DNA of 64,000 bases from Pontibacter litorisediminis. GTDB lineage: Bacteria > Bacteroidota > Bacteroidia > Cytophagales > Hymenobacteraceae. The notes under the pieces are model-generated. The model worked only from the letters and a program-made list of their open reading frames with translations, did not search any database and was not told where the DNA came from. Below are positions 19,368 through 28,895 of the stretch, piece by piece. Location of the stretch: contig NZ_JARDUA010000001.1 in assembly GCF_029360645.1 (NCBI RefSeq), positions 558,001 to 622,000 of the forward strand. Direction: 5' to 3'. A program made the translations under genes and the position numbers. The first letter of the stretch is position 1, and each line of letters begins with the position of its first letter.

Positions 19368-20552
19368 CTACTCCGCAGCCTCTTCCCCTCCTTTACGGGA
19401 GCCACGGTACAGCTCATACTTGAGCAGGCGGCATTCAATAGCGCCATTGTACAGCGGCACACGGCGCGAAGTGCGCAAGCCTACATTCTTAGCCGCCTCC
19501 AGGTTACCGGTAAAAACAAAGGCATCGTAGCCCTGGTAGTTGTTCTTCAGCGTGTCGCCTATATTTTTGTATAGCTGGTTGATGTCTTCGGACTGAATGC
19601 GCTCGTTGTAGGGCGGGTTCATCACCACCACGCCATGTTCTTCCGGCGCCTGCGTCTCAAAGAAGTTCGCCTGTTCCACCCGGATAATGTTCTCAAGCCC
19701 GGCATTTTCAATGTTATGGAGGGCTGCATCGATGTAGTCCGGGTCCAGATCGTAGCCGATGATCTGCGCCTGCGGGGTGCGCTTCTCCTTGGCCTCTGCG
19801 GTGTTCCAGACCATCTCGAAAAGCTGCTCGTTATAATCCTTCCACTTTTCGAACCCGTATGGGTCGCGGCGGAAAAGGCCGGGTGCGATGTGCTGCGCCA
19901 TTAGAGCTGCCTCTATCAGGAAAGTGCCCGACCCGCACATTGGGTCTATAAAAGGAGACTTCTTGTTCCAGCCCGACAAAGCAATGATGCCGGCCGCCAA
20001 TACCTCATTCAGAGGCGCTACGTTGGTTTGCAGGCGATAGCCCCGGCGGTGCAGCGAGTCACCCGAAGAATCGAGCGAGAGGGTGACCTGGTTATCGTGC
20101 ATGTGCAGGTTGATACGCACATCAGGCCGGATTCTGTCCACCGAAGGCCTCTCCCCCGTCTTTGCACGGAACTGGTCTACGATGGCGTCTTTAGTGAGCT
20201 GCGCCACATACAACGAGTGCTCGAAGGTGGAGTGGCTCACGACGGCATCGATGGCGAAAGTCATGTCCACGTCCAGCACCTCCGACCAGTTTGTCTTCTG
20301 CACCTGCTCGTACAGGCTCTTCTCGTCGCGGGCCTTGAACTGGCGAATAGGCTTTAAGATACGTATGGCAGTGCGGCACCACAGGTTGGCTTCGTACAGC
20401 TGGCGCATGTTACCGGAGCAGGTCACGGCGCGGTTTCCAGCTTTCACATACTCCATGTCCAGGTCGCGCAGCTCCTGTGCCAGCACTTCCTCTAGGCCGG
20501 AGAGTGTGGTGGCTATGATGTTAAAATTCTCGGTGGGTGCTTTCTTCGCCAT
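19368..20552 (-). CDS. THUMP-domain rRNA (guanine-N2)-methyltransferase, RlmL/YpsC-like
   Basis: A 394-residue RNA methyltransferase. The N-terminal part (about residues 10-165) is the ferredoxin-like plus THUMP region, and the C-terminal part is a Rossmann methyltransferase with the SAM-binding DPMCGSGTFLIEAA and the catalytic NPPYNERI motif. Proteins of this build methylate guanine N2 in 23S rRNA (RlmL N-terminal half, position 2445 in E. coli). It lacks the RlmK half found in enterobacteria. Upstream lies a 238-base intergenic stretch carrying short octamer-like repeats. Confidence 0.9.
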   Translation of the reverse strand: MAKKAPTENFNIIATTLSGLEEVLAQELRDLDMEYVKAGNRAVTCSGNMRQLYEANLWCRTAIRILKPIRQFKARDEKSLYEQVQKTNWSEVLDVDMTFAIDAVVSHSTFEHSLYVAQLTKDAIVDQFRAKTGERPSVDRIRPDVRINLHMHDNQVTLSLDSSGDSLHRRGYRLQTNVAPLNEVLAAGIIALSGWNKKSPFIDPMCGSGTFLIEAALMAQHIAPGLFRRDPYGFEKWKDYNEQLFEMVWNTAEAKEKRTPQAQIIGYDLDPDYIDAALHNIENAGLENIIRVEQANFFETQAPEEHGVVVMNPPYNERIQSEDINQLYKNIGDTLKNNYQGYDAFVFTGNLEAAKNVGLRTSRRVPLYNGAIECRLLKYELYRGSRKGGEEAAE

Positions 20553-20586
20553 ACTTCATTCTTTATTCAGCTGCAAAGATAGGGGT

Positions 20587-20782
20587 TTGCGAGTTAAAGA
20601 GTAAGAGAGTTTAGGTGTTTAGGAGTTGTGCTGAGGCAATACCTGTCAGCTTTATAGTTCTTGATTTAGAAGATAGAAAGTACAGACATCATTCAAAATA
20701 GAAGGGACTACTTTGTCATCAAAGAAAGTTTCTCCCTTTATTGGCTCCTAAACTCTCTAACTCCCAAACTCTCTAACTCTTA
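20587..20782. repeat. Intergenic GAGAGTT/AACTCTC short repeats in inverted arrangement
   Basis: Between the methyltransferase and murB, copies related to TTAGAGAG occur at about 20587-20628 in one orientation (AGTAAGAGAGTTTAGG) and at about 20742-20782 in the other (AAACTCTCTAACTC twice). The same family is seen at 30845 and 36942. I see no gene in this gap; the repeats are directly upstream of murB. Confidence 0.6.
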
Positions 20783-20820
20783 AACCCAAAATGTCTATCT
20801 TTACCGCAAATTACCCACTT

Positions 20821-21837
20821 ATGAGACTGCAGACCGATTTTTCTCTAAAACCCTACAACACCTTTGGCATAGAGGTGAAAGCCAAGCTCTTCGCCCGTTT
20901 CGACTCTGTAGAAGAGCTGCAGGAGCTACTGCAAAGCCCAGCGCTACAGCACGAGCAGAAGCTTACACTTGGCGGCGGCAGCAACCTGCTCTTTACCAAG
21001 GATTTTGACGGCGTGGTGCTGCAGAACGGCATCAAAGGAATAGAGAAAACAGCTGAAGACGAGGAGCACGTGTACCTCAGGGCTGGCGGCGGCGAAGTAT
21101 GGCACGAGTTCGTGCTGCACACGCTAAACCAGAACCTGGGTGGCGTAGAGAATCTCTCGCTGATACCGGGCACGGTTGGGGCCGCTCCGCTGCAGAATAT
21201 CGGCGCCTACGGGGTGGAGCTGAAGGATGTGTTCCAGGAACTGGAGGCGGTAAACATCGAAACAGGTGAGGTAAAAGTGTTTGATAATGAAAGCTGCCGG
21301 TTCGGCTACCGCGAGAGCGTATTCAAAAATGAGCTGAAGGGGCAGTACATCGTGACGCACGTAACATTCAGGCTGCACAAGAAGCATCACGTAAACACTT
21401 CCTACGGAGCCATAAAATCTACTTTAGAAGAGATGCAGGTGCAGGAGCCAAGCATTCAGCATGTGAGCGCGGCCGTGTGCCACATACGCCAAAGCAAACT
21501 GCCGGACCCAAAGCAGATCGGCAACGCAGGCAGCTTCTTTAAAAACCCGGAAATTCCGCTGGCTCAATACGAGGAACTGCAGAAGCAATATCCAGCTATT
21601 CCCTCCTACCCCGTCTCTGAAACGACTGTAAAGGTGCCGGCTGGCTGGCTGATAGAACAATGTGGTTGGAAAGGCAAAGTGCTGGGCAACTATGGCGTGC
21701 ACAAAAACCAGGCGCTGGTGCTGGTAAACTACGGCGGGGCCAAAGGGGCAGACATCCAAAAGCTGGCATATGAGGTGATTGCATCGGTGGAACAGAAATT
21801 TGGCATTCGCCTGAGCCCGGAGGTGAATATCATGTAA
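20821..21837 (+). CDS. murB: UDP-N-acetylenolpyruvoylglucosamine reductase MurB
   Basis: A flavoprotein of 338 residues that reduces UDP-GlcNAc-enolpyruvate to UDP-MurNAc in peptidoglycan synthesis. Visible signatures are LKPYNTFGI at the start, LGGGSNLL (FAD binding), LIPGTVGAAPLQNIGAYG, the catalytic Ser in GNAGSFFKNP, and SPEVNIM at the end; it is the type I (E. coli-like) enzyme. I prefer the ATG at 20821, because the upstream in-frame ATG at 20791 adds ten non-conserved residues and a possible -7 element (TATCTTTA, 20796-20803) lies between them. Confidence 0.94.
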   Translation: MRLQTDFSLKPYNTFGIEVKAKLFARFDSVEELQELLQSPALQHEQKLTLGGGSNLLFTKDFDGVVLQNGIKGIEKTAEDEEHVYLRAGGGEVWHEFVLHTLNQNLGGVENLSLIPGTVGAAPLQNIGAYGVELKDVFQELEAVNIETGEVKVFDNESCRFGYRESVFKNELKGQYIVTHVTFRLHKKHHVNTSYGAIKSTLEEMQVQEPSIQHVSAAVCHIRQSKLPDPKQIGNAGSFFKNPEIPLAQYEELQKQYPAIPSYPVSETTVKVPAGWLIEQCGWKGKVLGNYGVHKNQALVLVNYGGAKGADIQKLAYEVIASVEQKFGIRLSPEVNIM

Positions 21838-21949
21838 CACAGGCTAAGTGCTTAGAAAATTTATACTTGTTTTAGCCTAACTATTTGTAGAATCCTGCGC
21901 TATAAGGTCTATTACTCCTCCACTATATGACCTTTTACAAGTTAAAACT

Positions 21950-22456
21950 ATGCACGCAAAAAACTTCATACTCTACTTAGTCCTATTGTTGTCCCTGAAC
22001 CTGCTTATTTCTTGCAGCGATGACGATGATGACGCCCAGCCAGAACCAACTAATACAGAATTAATTACAGCTGGCGAATGGAAGGGAGACAAGGTTCTGC
22101 TTAACAGCATTGACGTAGCCGCCATACCCGGCGTGGGTGAAAACGCCACTACTTTCCAAACGCTTCGGCTCAATGTAAGGGAAGACAAAACCTATACAGC
22201 CACATTTCTGGCCAGCGGGCAGCAACAGACCTATGAAGGCTCTTGGTCGTTTAACAGCAACGAAACAAAAATCACACTGGAAAACCTCGGGGAAATGGAT
22301 ATAAAACGGCTGACCATGGAGAACATGGACCTAACTACCACGATCAGCATAGATAACCTGAACCTGCTGGGTGATATCATCGGCGTGGACCGCAGATTGA
22401 TTGCTGCCTTTACGGGAGGCAATGACGTGAACGCTGAGTTAAGGTTTGTACGGTAA
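21950..22456 (+). CDS. Lipocalin-like lipoprotein
   Basis: A 168-residue secreted lipoprotein. The signal peptide ends at the lipobox LLIS-C (about residue 22), followed by SDDDDD, an acidic stretch typical of bacteroidete surface or outer-membrane export. The body is beta-rich with the pattern GEWKGD, then YTATFLASGQQQTYEGSWSF, which resembles the 'lipocalin-like' domain proteins common in Bacteroidota. Function is unknown. It is a single gene between murB and a convergent membrane protein, ending at a strong hairpin. Confidence 0.75.
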   Translation: MHAKNFILYLVLLLSLNLLISCSDDDDDAQPEPTNTELITAGEWKGDKVLLNSIDVAAIPGVGENATTFQTLRLNVREDKTYTATFLASGQQQTYEGSWSFNSNETKITLENLGEMDIKRLTMENMDLTTTISIDNLNLLGDIIGVDRRLIAAFTGGNDVNAELRFVR

Positions 22457-22469
22457 CAGCCCCGCAACG

Positions 22470-22516
22470 CAACAAAGAAGCCCCGGCGCCAGATAAGCGC
22501 CGGGGCTTCTTTGTTG
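22470..22516. terminator. Bidirectional terminator
   Basis: A perfect 20-bp inverted repeat (22470-22489 and 22497-22516), G+C-rich at the tip with CAACAAAG/CTTTGTTG at the base, lies between the convergent lipoprotein and YihY genes. Confidence 0.8.
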
Positions 22517-22535
22517 TAGGCATTTCATACTATGC

Positions 22536-23444
22536 TTACTCCTTCCTCTCCACTTCCTTGGTCTCCACCTTCACGGCGTTATCCTGCGGCCGAATGCCCC
22601 GGTCGTGCTCTCTGGAGTATACTTGCGTAAACTCAGCCCCCAGCAGAAAAATAATGGCGGCATAATATACCCACACCAGGATAAGCACCAGTGAGCCGGC
22701 GGCACCATACGTATCGGCCAACGGGTCGTGCTGAAAGTAAATGTTGAGGAGAAATTTGCCAAGCACAAAGAGAATCGCCGTGACCGTGGCCCCGACCCAC
22801 ACATTAGGCCAACGGATTTTAGCATCCGGAAGCACCTTAAAAATGGCTGCGAATATAACGATACTGATAAGGACTGATGCCAGTACATTGCCCGCTGTGA
22901 TCAGGTAAACGGCTATACCCGATAGTTCCTGCCGCAGGAAATCATTCACTAACCCCATCAGGATGTCAATGGACAGGGACACGAGCAGCAGAAAGCCCAT
23001 GCTCACCACCATCGCCAGCGACAGGATACGGTCTACCACCAGCTTCAGCAGCCCGAGTTCTGGTTTAGCCTTTACCTCCCACATGGCGTTTAGCGAGTCC
23101 TGCAGTGCCACAAACACCGTGGTGGCCGAGAAAATCATGGTAGACACACCTATCACGGTACCTATCGTAGTAGAAGCGGAACGATCGGCATTCTCGATGA
23201 TGTTCTGAACCTGGCTAGCCCCCTCCTGACCAACAATGCCGCTTATCTGCCTGGTCAGTTCGCCCTGCACCGCCTCCTCACCAAACACGACACCGGCGAT
23301 GCGCAAAGTAATAATGAGCACGGCAGGCAAGGAGAAAATCGTGTAAAAGCCGATGATGGCAGCCCAGTCGAGGGGCCTGTCGTCACTGAATTCTTTGAAG
23401 GTACGCTTGGTTAGCGCCCAGCCTAACTTTATCTTTTTGTTCAT
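22536..23444 (-). CDS. YihY/BrkB-family inner-membrane protein
   Basis: A 302-residue polytopic membrane protein of the YihY/virulence-factor BrkB family (formerly misnamed RNase BN). Signatures are RPLDWAAIIGFYTIFSLPA near the N-terminus and DTYGAAGSLVLILVWVYYA in the last third. Six membrane helices are apparent, followed by a hydrophilic charged tail of about 35 residues. The molecular role of the family is unsettled. It stands alone, convergent with the lipoprotein gene. Confidence 0.9.
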   Translation of the reverse strand: MNKKIKLGWALTKRTFKEFSDDRPLDWAAIIGFYTIFSLPAVLIITLRIAGVVFGEEAVQGELTRQISGIVGQEGASQVQNIIENADRSASTTIGTVIGVSTMIFSATTVFVALQDSLNAMWEVKAKPELGLLKLVVDRILSLAMVVSMGFLLLVSLSIDILMGLVNDFLRQELSGIAVYLITAGNVLASVLISIVIFAAIFKVLPDAKIRWPNVWVGATVTAILFVLGKFLLNIYFQHDPLADTYGAAGSLVLILVWVYYAAIIFLLGAEFTQVYSREHDRGIRPQDNAVKVETKEVERKE

Positions 23445-23525
23445 GCGCCATTTCGCTTTAACCTGCGCTTAGCAAGTATACAGCTCCTATTGTACGGCGA
23501 CTTTTTAAGTATGATACTACAGTAA

Positions 23526-24200
23526 TCAGGTATACCACTCGCTTACCTCCTGCAGCGGCTTGCGGCGAAGGTCCGGCACCTGCACCTCGCTGGCAGGAAA
23601 GCCAACAGGCAGCAGCAGGAAAGGACGCTCGTTTTCAGGGCGCTTGAGCAGCTTTGACAGAAAGTTCATCGGGCTGGGCGTATGGGTAAGCGTGACAAGG
23701 CCGGCATGGTGTATGGCCGAGATCAGGAATCCGCTGGCCAGCCCCACCGACTCCCCAACATAGTAGTTATTGCGCTTACTGCCGTCACGTCGAAGATCGT
23801 ATACTTTCTTGAACACCACGATGAGCCACGGGGCTACCTCCAGAAAAGGCTTGTGCCAGTCGGTGCCCAGCGGGGCCAGGTCTTCCAGCCACTCCGGGCT
23901 CATGCGGTGCTGGTAGCTCTCGTACTCCTCCTTCTCGGCTGCCTCCCGTATCTGCTTTTTTATGTCGGGGTTAGACACGGCACAAAAGGTCCAGGGTTGC
24001 TTGTGCGCCCCGGAGGGTGCCGTAGAAGCCGTCTGCAGCACCTGCTCTATCAGCTCGCGCGGAACAGGCTTGTCTGAAAACCCCCGGACAGAACGGCGTC
24101 TGTCCATGAAGTGATGAAACTGCCGTGCCCGCTCCAGCATCTCCTGGTCTGGGTAAGAAACAGCCTGGTAAGGCACGTACGGGTAGCTCCTGTTTGTCAT
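23526..24200 (-). CDS. Nitroreductase-family flavoprotein
   Basis: A 224-residue FMN-dependent oxidoreductase. FMN-binding stretches are RRSVRGFSDKPV and TAPSGAHKQPWTF near the N-terminus, and NYYVGESVGLASGFLISAIH in the middle. The end reads LLLPVGFPA, usual for the family. Substrates cannot be told from sequence; homologues reduce nitroaromatics, quinones or take part in iodotyrosine-type dehalogenation. It lies upstream of, and in the same direction as, the YihY gene, 81 bases away, and may be co-transcribed with the methyltransferase gene behind it. Confidence 0.88.
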   Translation of the reverse strand: MTNRSYPYVPYQAVSYPDQEMLERARQFHHFMDRRRSVRGFSDKPVPRELIEQVLQTASTAPSGAHKQPWTFCAVSNPDIKKQIREAAEKEEYESYQHRMSPEWLEDLAPLGTDWHKPFLEVAPWLIVVFKKVYDLRRDGSKRNNYYVGESVGLASGFLISAIHHAGLVTLTHTPSPMNFLSKLLKRPENERPFLLLPVGFPASEVQVPDLRRKPLQEVSEWYT

Positions 24201-24246
24201 GGCACGATGATTTAGTTTACGAATACTACTACATTTGCTCTTATTT

Positions 24247-24954
24247 CTACACTACAGCCAGCCTTGCCAGGTAGTTGCCGGCATCTCCTTGCAGTAGCAA
24301 CTCGAATGTATAGCCATGCTGCACGGCATAATCCTCTAAAATGGCAGGGTCAATGAAGAGCCAGTTAAACCAGCCGCTTTCCTGGCCCTTATAAGTCATA
24401 TTATACTTTACCTCACCGTAATAACCGGCATTCAGATCGAGCAGCACCGACCCGTCTTCATCTTCGTACATGTACAGGATATCCGTAGACTCCAGCAGGA
24501 TCTGCCCGCCTGGCTTCAGCAGGGATTTTGCGTGCTCCAGAAAGCGCTCCAATCCGGCAAGGGTACCGGCAATGCCAACACCGTTCATCAGCATGAGCAG
24601 CGTGTCATAGGCAGCGCCTTTCAGCTCAAGGAAATCCTGGTGCAGCAACTGCTTTATGCCCTGCCGCTGCATGGCTTCCATCGCCCCTGCCGAAATATCC
24701 AGGGCTGTCACCTCCTTCCCGCGCCGCTGCAGCGCCAAGGCATGGCAACCAGCCCCCGAGCCCACATCCAGTACGGCGCCTCGGCACTTATCCAGCGCCA
24801 GCACCTCCATCTCAGGCATCTCCTCTTCCGTCCGGAACAAGTATGCTACTGGTATATAGTCATCTTCTGTCAGGTTGCTTGCCACCGTTATCTCTGCATC
24901 CTCGGCTCCTTCCAGATAGTCCAGCAGGGCTGCGCCAATTGGGTCGTTTTTCAT
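24247..24954 (-). CDS. Class I SAM-dependent methyltransferase
   Basis: A 235-residue methyltransferase. The SAM-binding motif I is AVLDVGSGAGCHALALQ, followed by an acidic end of strand 2 (VTALDISAGAM) and motif post-I. The C-terminal part contains an aromatic-rich insertion (GWFNWLFIDP). Substrate unknown. The ATG at 24954 is chosen because the frame upstream (to 24987) is not conserved-looking. It is followed 46 bases later by the nitroreductase gene on the same strand. Confidence 0.85.
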   Translation of the reverse strand: MKNDPIGAALLDYLEGAEDAEITVASNLTEDDYIPVAYLFRTEEEMPEMEVLALDKCRGAVLDVGSGAGCHALALQRRGKEVTALDISAGAMEAMQRQGIKQLLHQDFLELKGAAYDTLLMLMNGVGIAGTLAGLERFLEHAKSLLKPGGQILLESTDILYMYEDEDGSVLLDLNAGYYGEVKYNMTYKGQESGWFNWLFIDPAILEDYAVQHGYTFELLLQGDAGNYLARLAVV

Positions 24955-25155
24955 GTATAAGTATGTTAGTAGCTGCAAGTTCGGCACATTTGGCTTCCTG
25001 ACAAACAGATTTTATACTTATCAAATGAAAATTAACATCACAAGCTTATACAGCAAACACAGCATCAAGCGTTTACCTATAAAATAGTAGTATCAAGATA
25101 TTGCATATCTGCTTAACTTCTGTAGCTTTAGCCTCTGTTTTTAGAAAATAAGCCA

Positions 25156-25722
25156 ATGGATGCAAACGCCTTCAGCCAAAACCTGCTTATGAACCCCAAA
25201 CTGGAAGATAAATACCTGCGCCTGGAAGAGCTACGCAATCGCCTGCTGGATGAACTGGCAGGCCTTGATGATGCGCAGCTGAACAAGGCTCCGGCCCCTG
25301 AGAAGTGGAGCATAAACCAGCACGTGGCACACTTGGTGCTGGTGGAGGAGCGCGCCCTGGACAACGTGCGCTATAAGCTGCAACGGCAGGAAGAGCTGCA
25401 GGACGTAGGCCTGGCGCAGGAGGCAAAGCTCCTGCTGGTAAAAGTGGCGCTCCACTCCGGCCGAAAGTTTGTGGCGCCCCCTGTGGTGGTGTCGGTACCC
25501 GAAGTATGCCACCTGCCGGAGCTGCGGCAACAGTGGGACAAGGTGCGCTTTGAGCTGGAAGATGAGTTGACCTCTTTCCCGCAGCCCCTGCTTGAGAAAG
25601 GCGTTTTTAAGCACCCTATGATTGGCTACCTCACCATAGGCCAGGCACTGAACTTCTTGCAGGACCATTTCATCCATCACAAGCACATTATGCAGGCACA
25701 TAAGCAGGCACTGGTGGGGTAG
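25156..25722 (+). CDS. DinB-superfamily protein
   Basis: A 188-residue helical-bundle protein of the DinB/YfiT type. The first metal-ligand helix reads WSINQHVAHLVLVEE and the second set is FLQDHFIHHKHIMQ, giving the three-histidine pattern used for zinc or nickel. Many family members are thiol-dependent S-transferases using bacillithiol or mycothiol, but the function of this one is unknown. The next gene, a LysR regulator, follows 54 bases later on the same strand. Confidence 0.82.
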   Translation: MDANAFSQNLLMNPKLEDKYLRLEELRNRLLDELAGLDDAQLNKAPAPEKWSINQHVAHLVLVEERALDNVRYKLQRQEELQDVGLAQEAKLLLVKVALHSGRKFVAPPVVVSVPEVCHLPELRQQWDKVRFELEDELTSFPQPLLEKGVFKHPMIGYLTIGQALNFLQDHFIHHKHIMQAHKQALVG

Positions 25723-25776
25723 AATTGGCGCCTGCAACTACTCAAACCTGAACTCTTCGCCCAAGCCCTGTCTTAC

Positions 25777-26685
25777 ATGCTTTCTCAGCGACATGAAGTC
25801 TTTATTGAGGTGGCCCGGCTCCTCAGCTTTACCAAAGCCAGCCAAACGCTGTTTATCAGCCAATCGGCGATCAGCAAACATGTAAAGGCTTTGGAGGAGT
25901 TTTACAAAACAGGGCTGTTCCACCGCCATGGCAACACCGTGAGCCTTACACCTTCCGGAAAGCTGCTCTACCAGAAGCTGCTGCAGGCACGCCAGCTGCA
26001 GCACGAACTATACGAGGAACTCCGGCATATCAGCCCCGACTTTGCCCCGCAGGTCCAAATGATCATCGGGTCCAGCACCACGATTTCGCTGTACATCCTT
26101 CCGCCGGTACTCTCTGCTTACCTGGCCCACAACCCGAACGTTCAGATCACGCTGAAGAACCGGAATTCTGAGAACATACTTAAAGCCCTGCTAGACCATG
26201 AGATAGACCTGGGCATTATTGAGGGTGTCAGTAAAGTGAGCCAGGTGAGCTATACGCCCTTTATGGAAGACGAGGTGATACCGGTATGCTCGGCTCAGAA
26301 CCCGTTGCGCTACCAACAACTACGGTACCAGGACCTGTACAACATACCGCTGGCCCTGCGCGAGCATGGCTCCGGCACACTGGCTGTGCTGGAAGAGGCC
26401 CTCATGCAAAAAGGAATTCGCTTGCACGACGTGCCCGTAAAGATAAGGCTGGGCGGCACGGAGGCCCTGAAAAATTTTGTGCGTGCCAACCACTCCTGCC
26501 TATCTTTCCTGCCAAGGCCCGCTGTGCTTAAGGAACTGGAGTCTGGTGAGTTGGTGGAGTTGAACATCGCTGGCTTACGGATAGGCCGCACCTTTTACTT
26601 TATTCAGCGCAAAGGCACCGAGAACGATCAGCTGTTCAAAAACTTCCTGCGCTTTACCAAAGGCTATTATTCCAAAAAGGAATAG
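25777..26685 (+). CDS. LysR-family transcriptional regulator
   Basis: A 302-residue regulator with an N-terminal winged helix-turn-helix (FTKASQTLFISQSAISKHVKA is the core, given here as FTKASQTLFISQ and SAISKHVKALE) and a C-terminal periplasmic-binding-protein-like effector domain from about residue 90. The effector type is unknown; the sequence HNPNVQITLKNRNSENIL is CysB/CbbR-like. It stands between the DinB gene and threonine synthase, all on the plus strand, so it may control one of them. It has no divergent partner, unlike many LysR genes. Confidence 0.9.
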   Translation: MLSQRHEVFIEVARLLSFTKASQTLFISQSAISKHVKALEEFYKTGLFHRHGNTVSLTPSGKLLYQKLLQARQLQHELYEELRHISPDFAPQVQMIIGSSTTISLYILPPVLSAYLAHNPNVQITLKNRNSENILKALLDHEIDLGIIEGVSKVSQVSYTPFMEDEVIPVCSAQNPLRYQQLRYQDLYNIPLALREHGSGTLAVLEEALMQKGIRLHDVPVKIRLGGTEALKNFVRANHSCLSFLPRPAVLKELESGELVELNIAGLRIGRTFYFIQRKGTENDQLFKNFLRFTKGYYSKKE

Positions 26686-26751
26686 GCTATTCCTAAATAC
26701 CATTTTGCTTACTCATAGCTAGGCAGCTTCTTGCCGTAGTAAATTATAGCT

Positions 26752-27954
26752 ATGGATACCGATACTACTACCCGCCTCAGCCGCCTACAGCAGTTAAATT
26801 GCTCTAACTGCGGCGCCTCCTACTCACCGTTTCAAGAACACACCCTGTCGCCCTGCTGCCATCTGCCGCTGGCGGCACAGTATAACCTGAGCACGCCCCT
26901 AAAAAAGAAAGTGTTGGCGCAGCGGCAGGCTACCATGTGGCGCTACCGTGAACTGCTGCCTGTCTTAAATGAGGAGCATGTCGTAAGTCTTGGCGAAGGG
27001 TTTACGCCGGTGCTGGAGCTTCAGAACCTTGGCAAGAGCTATAACCTGCGCAGCCTGCGGCTGAAGGACGAAGGGCAGAACCCTACCGGCTCCTTTAAAG
27101 CAAGAGGCCTGAGCATGGCCGTGTCCAAGGCAAAGGAGTTGGGGGTGGAAGGATGCATTGTTCCTACTGCCGGCAACGCCGGCGTGGCGCTTGCCGCCTA
27201 TTGCGCTAAGGCTGGCCTAGAAGCCGTGGTGGTGATGCCGCGCCATACGCCGGAGGCGTTTAAAGAGGAGTGTTACTGGTACGGTGCAGAGGTGGTGCTG
27301 GTGGATGGCCTGATCAACGACTGCGCCACAAAAGTAAAAGAGATGAATGCTAATGGCCGGCTACTGGACGCGTCGACCTTGAAAGAGCCTTACCGCCTCG
27401 AAGGCAAGAAGACCATGGGGTATGAGATTGCTGAACAATGGGACTGGAGTTTGCCTGACGTTATACTGTACCCTGCGGGTGGGGGCACCGGTCTGATCGG
27501 CATCTGGAAAGCTTTTCAAGAGCTACAGGAGTTGGGCTGGCTGGAGGAAGGTGCTAAACTGCCGCGCATGGTGGCCGTGCAGGCAGCCAACTGTAGGCCG
27601 CTGGTAGAAACATACCTGGGGCGTCAGCCAAACGCGCAGCAGTACGTGGGGCAACCTACCATAGCCAATGGGTTGGCCGTGCCGCGCCCCATCGGTGAGC
27701 AAATGATGCTGCAGGTACTGCACCAGTCCGGTGGAACAGCTGTGAGCGTTACTGAGGAGGAAATGCTGGAGGGGCTACGGGAGCTGAGCCGGCAGGAGGG
27801 CCTTTTTGTTGCTCCGGAGGGAGCTGCCGTTTGGATGGCCGCTCGTAAGCTTCGCTGCAACGGTACAATCTCTGCCTCTGAAAACATCCTGCTGCTGAAT
27901 ACCGGCTCCGGCCAAAAATACATGGATAACATTAAGGGTCGGTACAGTGCTTAG
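26752..27954 (+). CDS. thrC: Threonine synthase
   Basis: A 400-residue PLP enzyme converting O-phosphohomoserine to threonine. The PLP lysine lies in NPTGSFKARGLS, the phosphate-binding loop is PTAGNAGVALAAY, and the glycine-rich PAGGGTG binds the cofactor phosphate. An N-terminal cysteine cluster (CSNCGASY, then SPCCHLP) forms a small zinc-ribbon-like element seen in many class-II-like threonine synthases. Some homologues are annotated as cysteate or diaminopropionate enzymes, but the overall pattern best fits threonine synthase. No other threonine genes are adjacent. Confidence 0.85.
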   Translation: MDTDTTTRLSRLQQLNCSNCGASYSPFQEHTLSPCCHLPLAAQYNLSTPLKKKVLAQRQATMWRYRELLPVLNEEHVVSLGEGFTPVLELQNLGKSYNLRSLRLKDEGQNPTGSFKARGLSMAVSKAKELGVEGCIVPTAGNAGVALAAYCAKAGLEAVVVMPRHTPEAFKEECYWYGAEVVLVDGLINDCATKVKEMNANGRLLDASTLKEPYRLEGKKTMGYEIAEQWDWSLPDVILYPAGGGTGLIGIWKAFQELQELGWLEEGAKLPRMVAVQAANCRPLVETYLGRQPNAQQYVGQPTIANGLAVPRPIGEQMMLQVLHQSGGTAVSVTEEEMLEGLRELSRQEGLFVAPEGAAVWMAARKLRCNGTISASENILLLNTGSGQKYMDNIKGRYSA

Positions 27955-28301
27955 CTAACGTGGCTTGTAAAAAAACTCAACCCTATCTGCTGCCCATACT
28001 TACATATGCCTTCAGCCATCCATAGAGGCAAGCCAGCTCTAAGAGTCACTTGATGATTCTACAACCGTAATTTTATACAGTTATCCTTTCTATCCAGTTG
28101 TTTGTAACTTATTTATTAAAGTTCTGATTCAGATAAATCGGTCTAGATTTTCACACGGGTAACAGCACAAAAAAGCTGTAGTCATATGGGTAGATAATCT
28201 ACAGAAGCAGACAGATAAGGACTCCTGCCCCTATCCTTTACCTTATAAAGCAAGTATAAAATTCAGGCTAGGCTGGCAAAGCAGCCAAACGCAAGCACTA
28301 T
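27955..28301. other. 347-base gene-free stretch
   Basis: A+T-rich spacer between thrC and the DUF429 gene. It holds only small hairpins: ACAGC/GCTGT (28162-28179), GTAGA/TCTAC (28190-28202) and ATAAGG/CCTTAT (28215-28246). No gene or clear promoter pair is visible. Confidence 0.6.
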
Positions 28302-28895
28302 ATGGTAAGTAATCACCTTGGGGTAGACTATGGATCTAAATTGGCGGGCACAACGGCAGCAGCCATGGTGCAGAACGGGAAACTATGCCTGTGGCAAAGC
28401 AAACCCGGACAGGATGCCGATGCGTGGCTGCTGGAGCTGATACTGGAGCACAGCCCGACAATAGTATATGTGGATGCTCCCCTTACGCTGCCGAAGGTCT
28501 ATAGCATGGAGGCGCCTACGCCAGAGGCGGACTTCTTTTATCGGCAGGCAGACCGTGAAGTGCAGGCTATGTCGCCGATGTTCCTTGGCGGGCTTACTGC
28601 CAGGGCCATACGTATGCGCACTTTGCTGGCCTCTAAAGGAACAGCCATGTTGGAGACCTACCCCGCTCAGGCAAACAAACTCCTGCTGCCTCATGTGCAG
28701 GGATATAAAAAAGACCCTGCTGCGCTTCCGGCTTATGCGGAGGCACTGCAGGACCTGGTAAACTATCCTATTGAAAACGCACCTCAAAATTGGCATCAAA
28801 TAGATGCCATACTATGCTGGCTATCAGGATACAGGCATAAGCTTCATAATTCTAAGCTTTATGGCGATGCAAGAGAGGGTCGCATCATAGTTTAG
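28302..28895 (+). CDS. DUF429-family predicted nuclease
   Basis: A 197-residue protein with the DUF429 signatures: GVDYGSKLAGTTAAA at the start, YVDAPLTLP, MLETYPAQANK and the C-terminal DAILCWLSGYRH ... DAREGRIIV. The family has an RNase H-like fold with conserved acidic residues (Asp9, the Asp in VDAPL, Glu in ETYP, Asp in DAILC) that suggests a nuclease, although no activity is established to my knowledge. Its stop codon overlaps the stop of the convergent lipoprotein gene by four bases. Confidence 0.8.
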   Translation: MVSNHLGVDYGSKLAGTTAAAMVQNGKLCLWQSKPGQDADAWLLELILEHSPTIVYVDAPLTLPKVYSMEAPTPEADFFYRQADREVQAMSPMFLGGLTARAIRMRTLLASKGTAMLETYPAQANKLLLPHVQGYKKDPAALPAYAEALQDLVNYPIENAPQNWHQIDAILCWLSGYRHKLHNSKLYGDAREGRIIV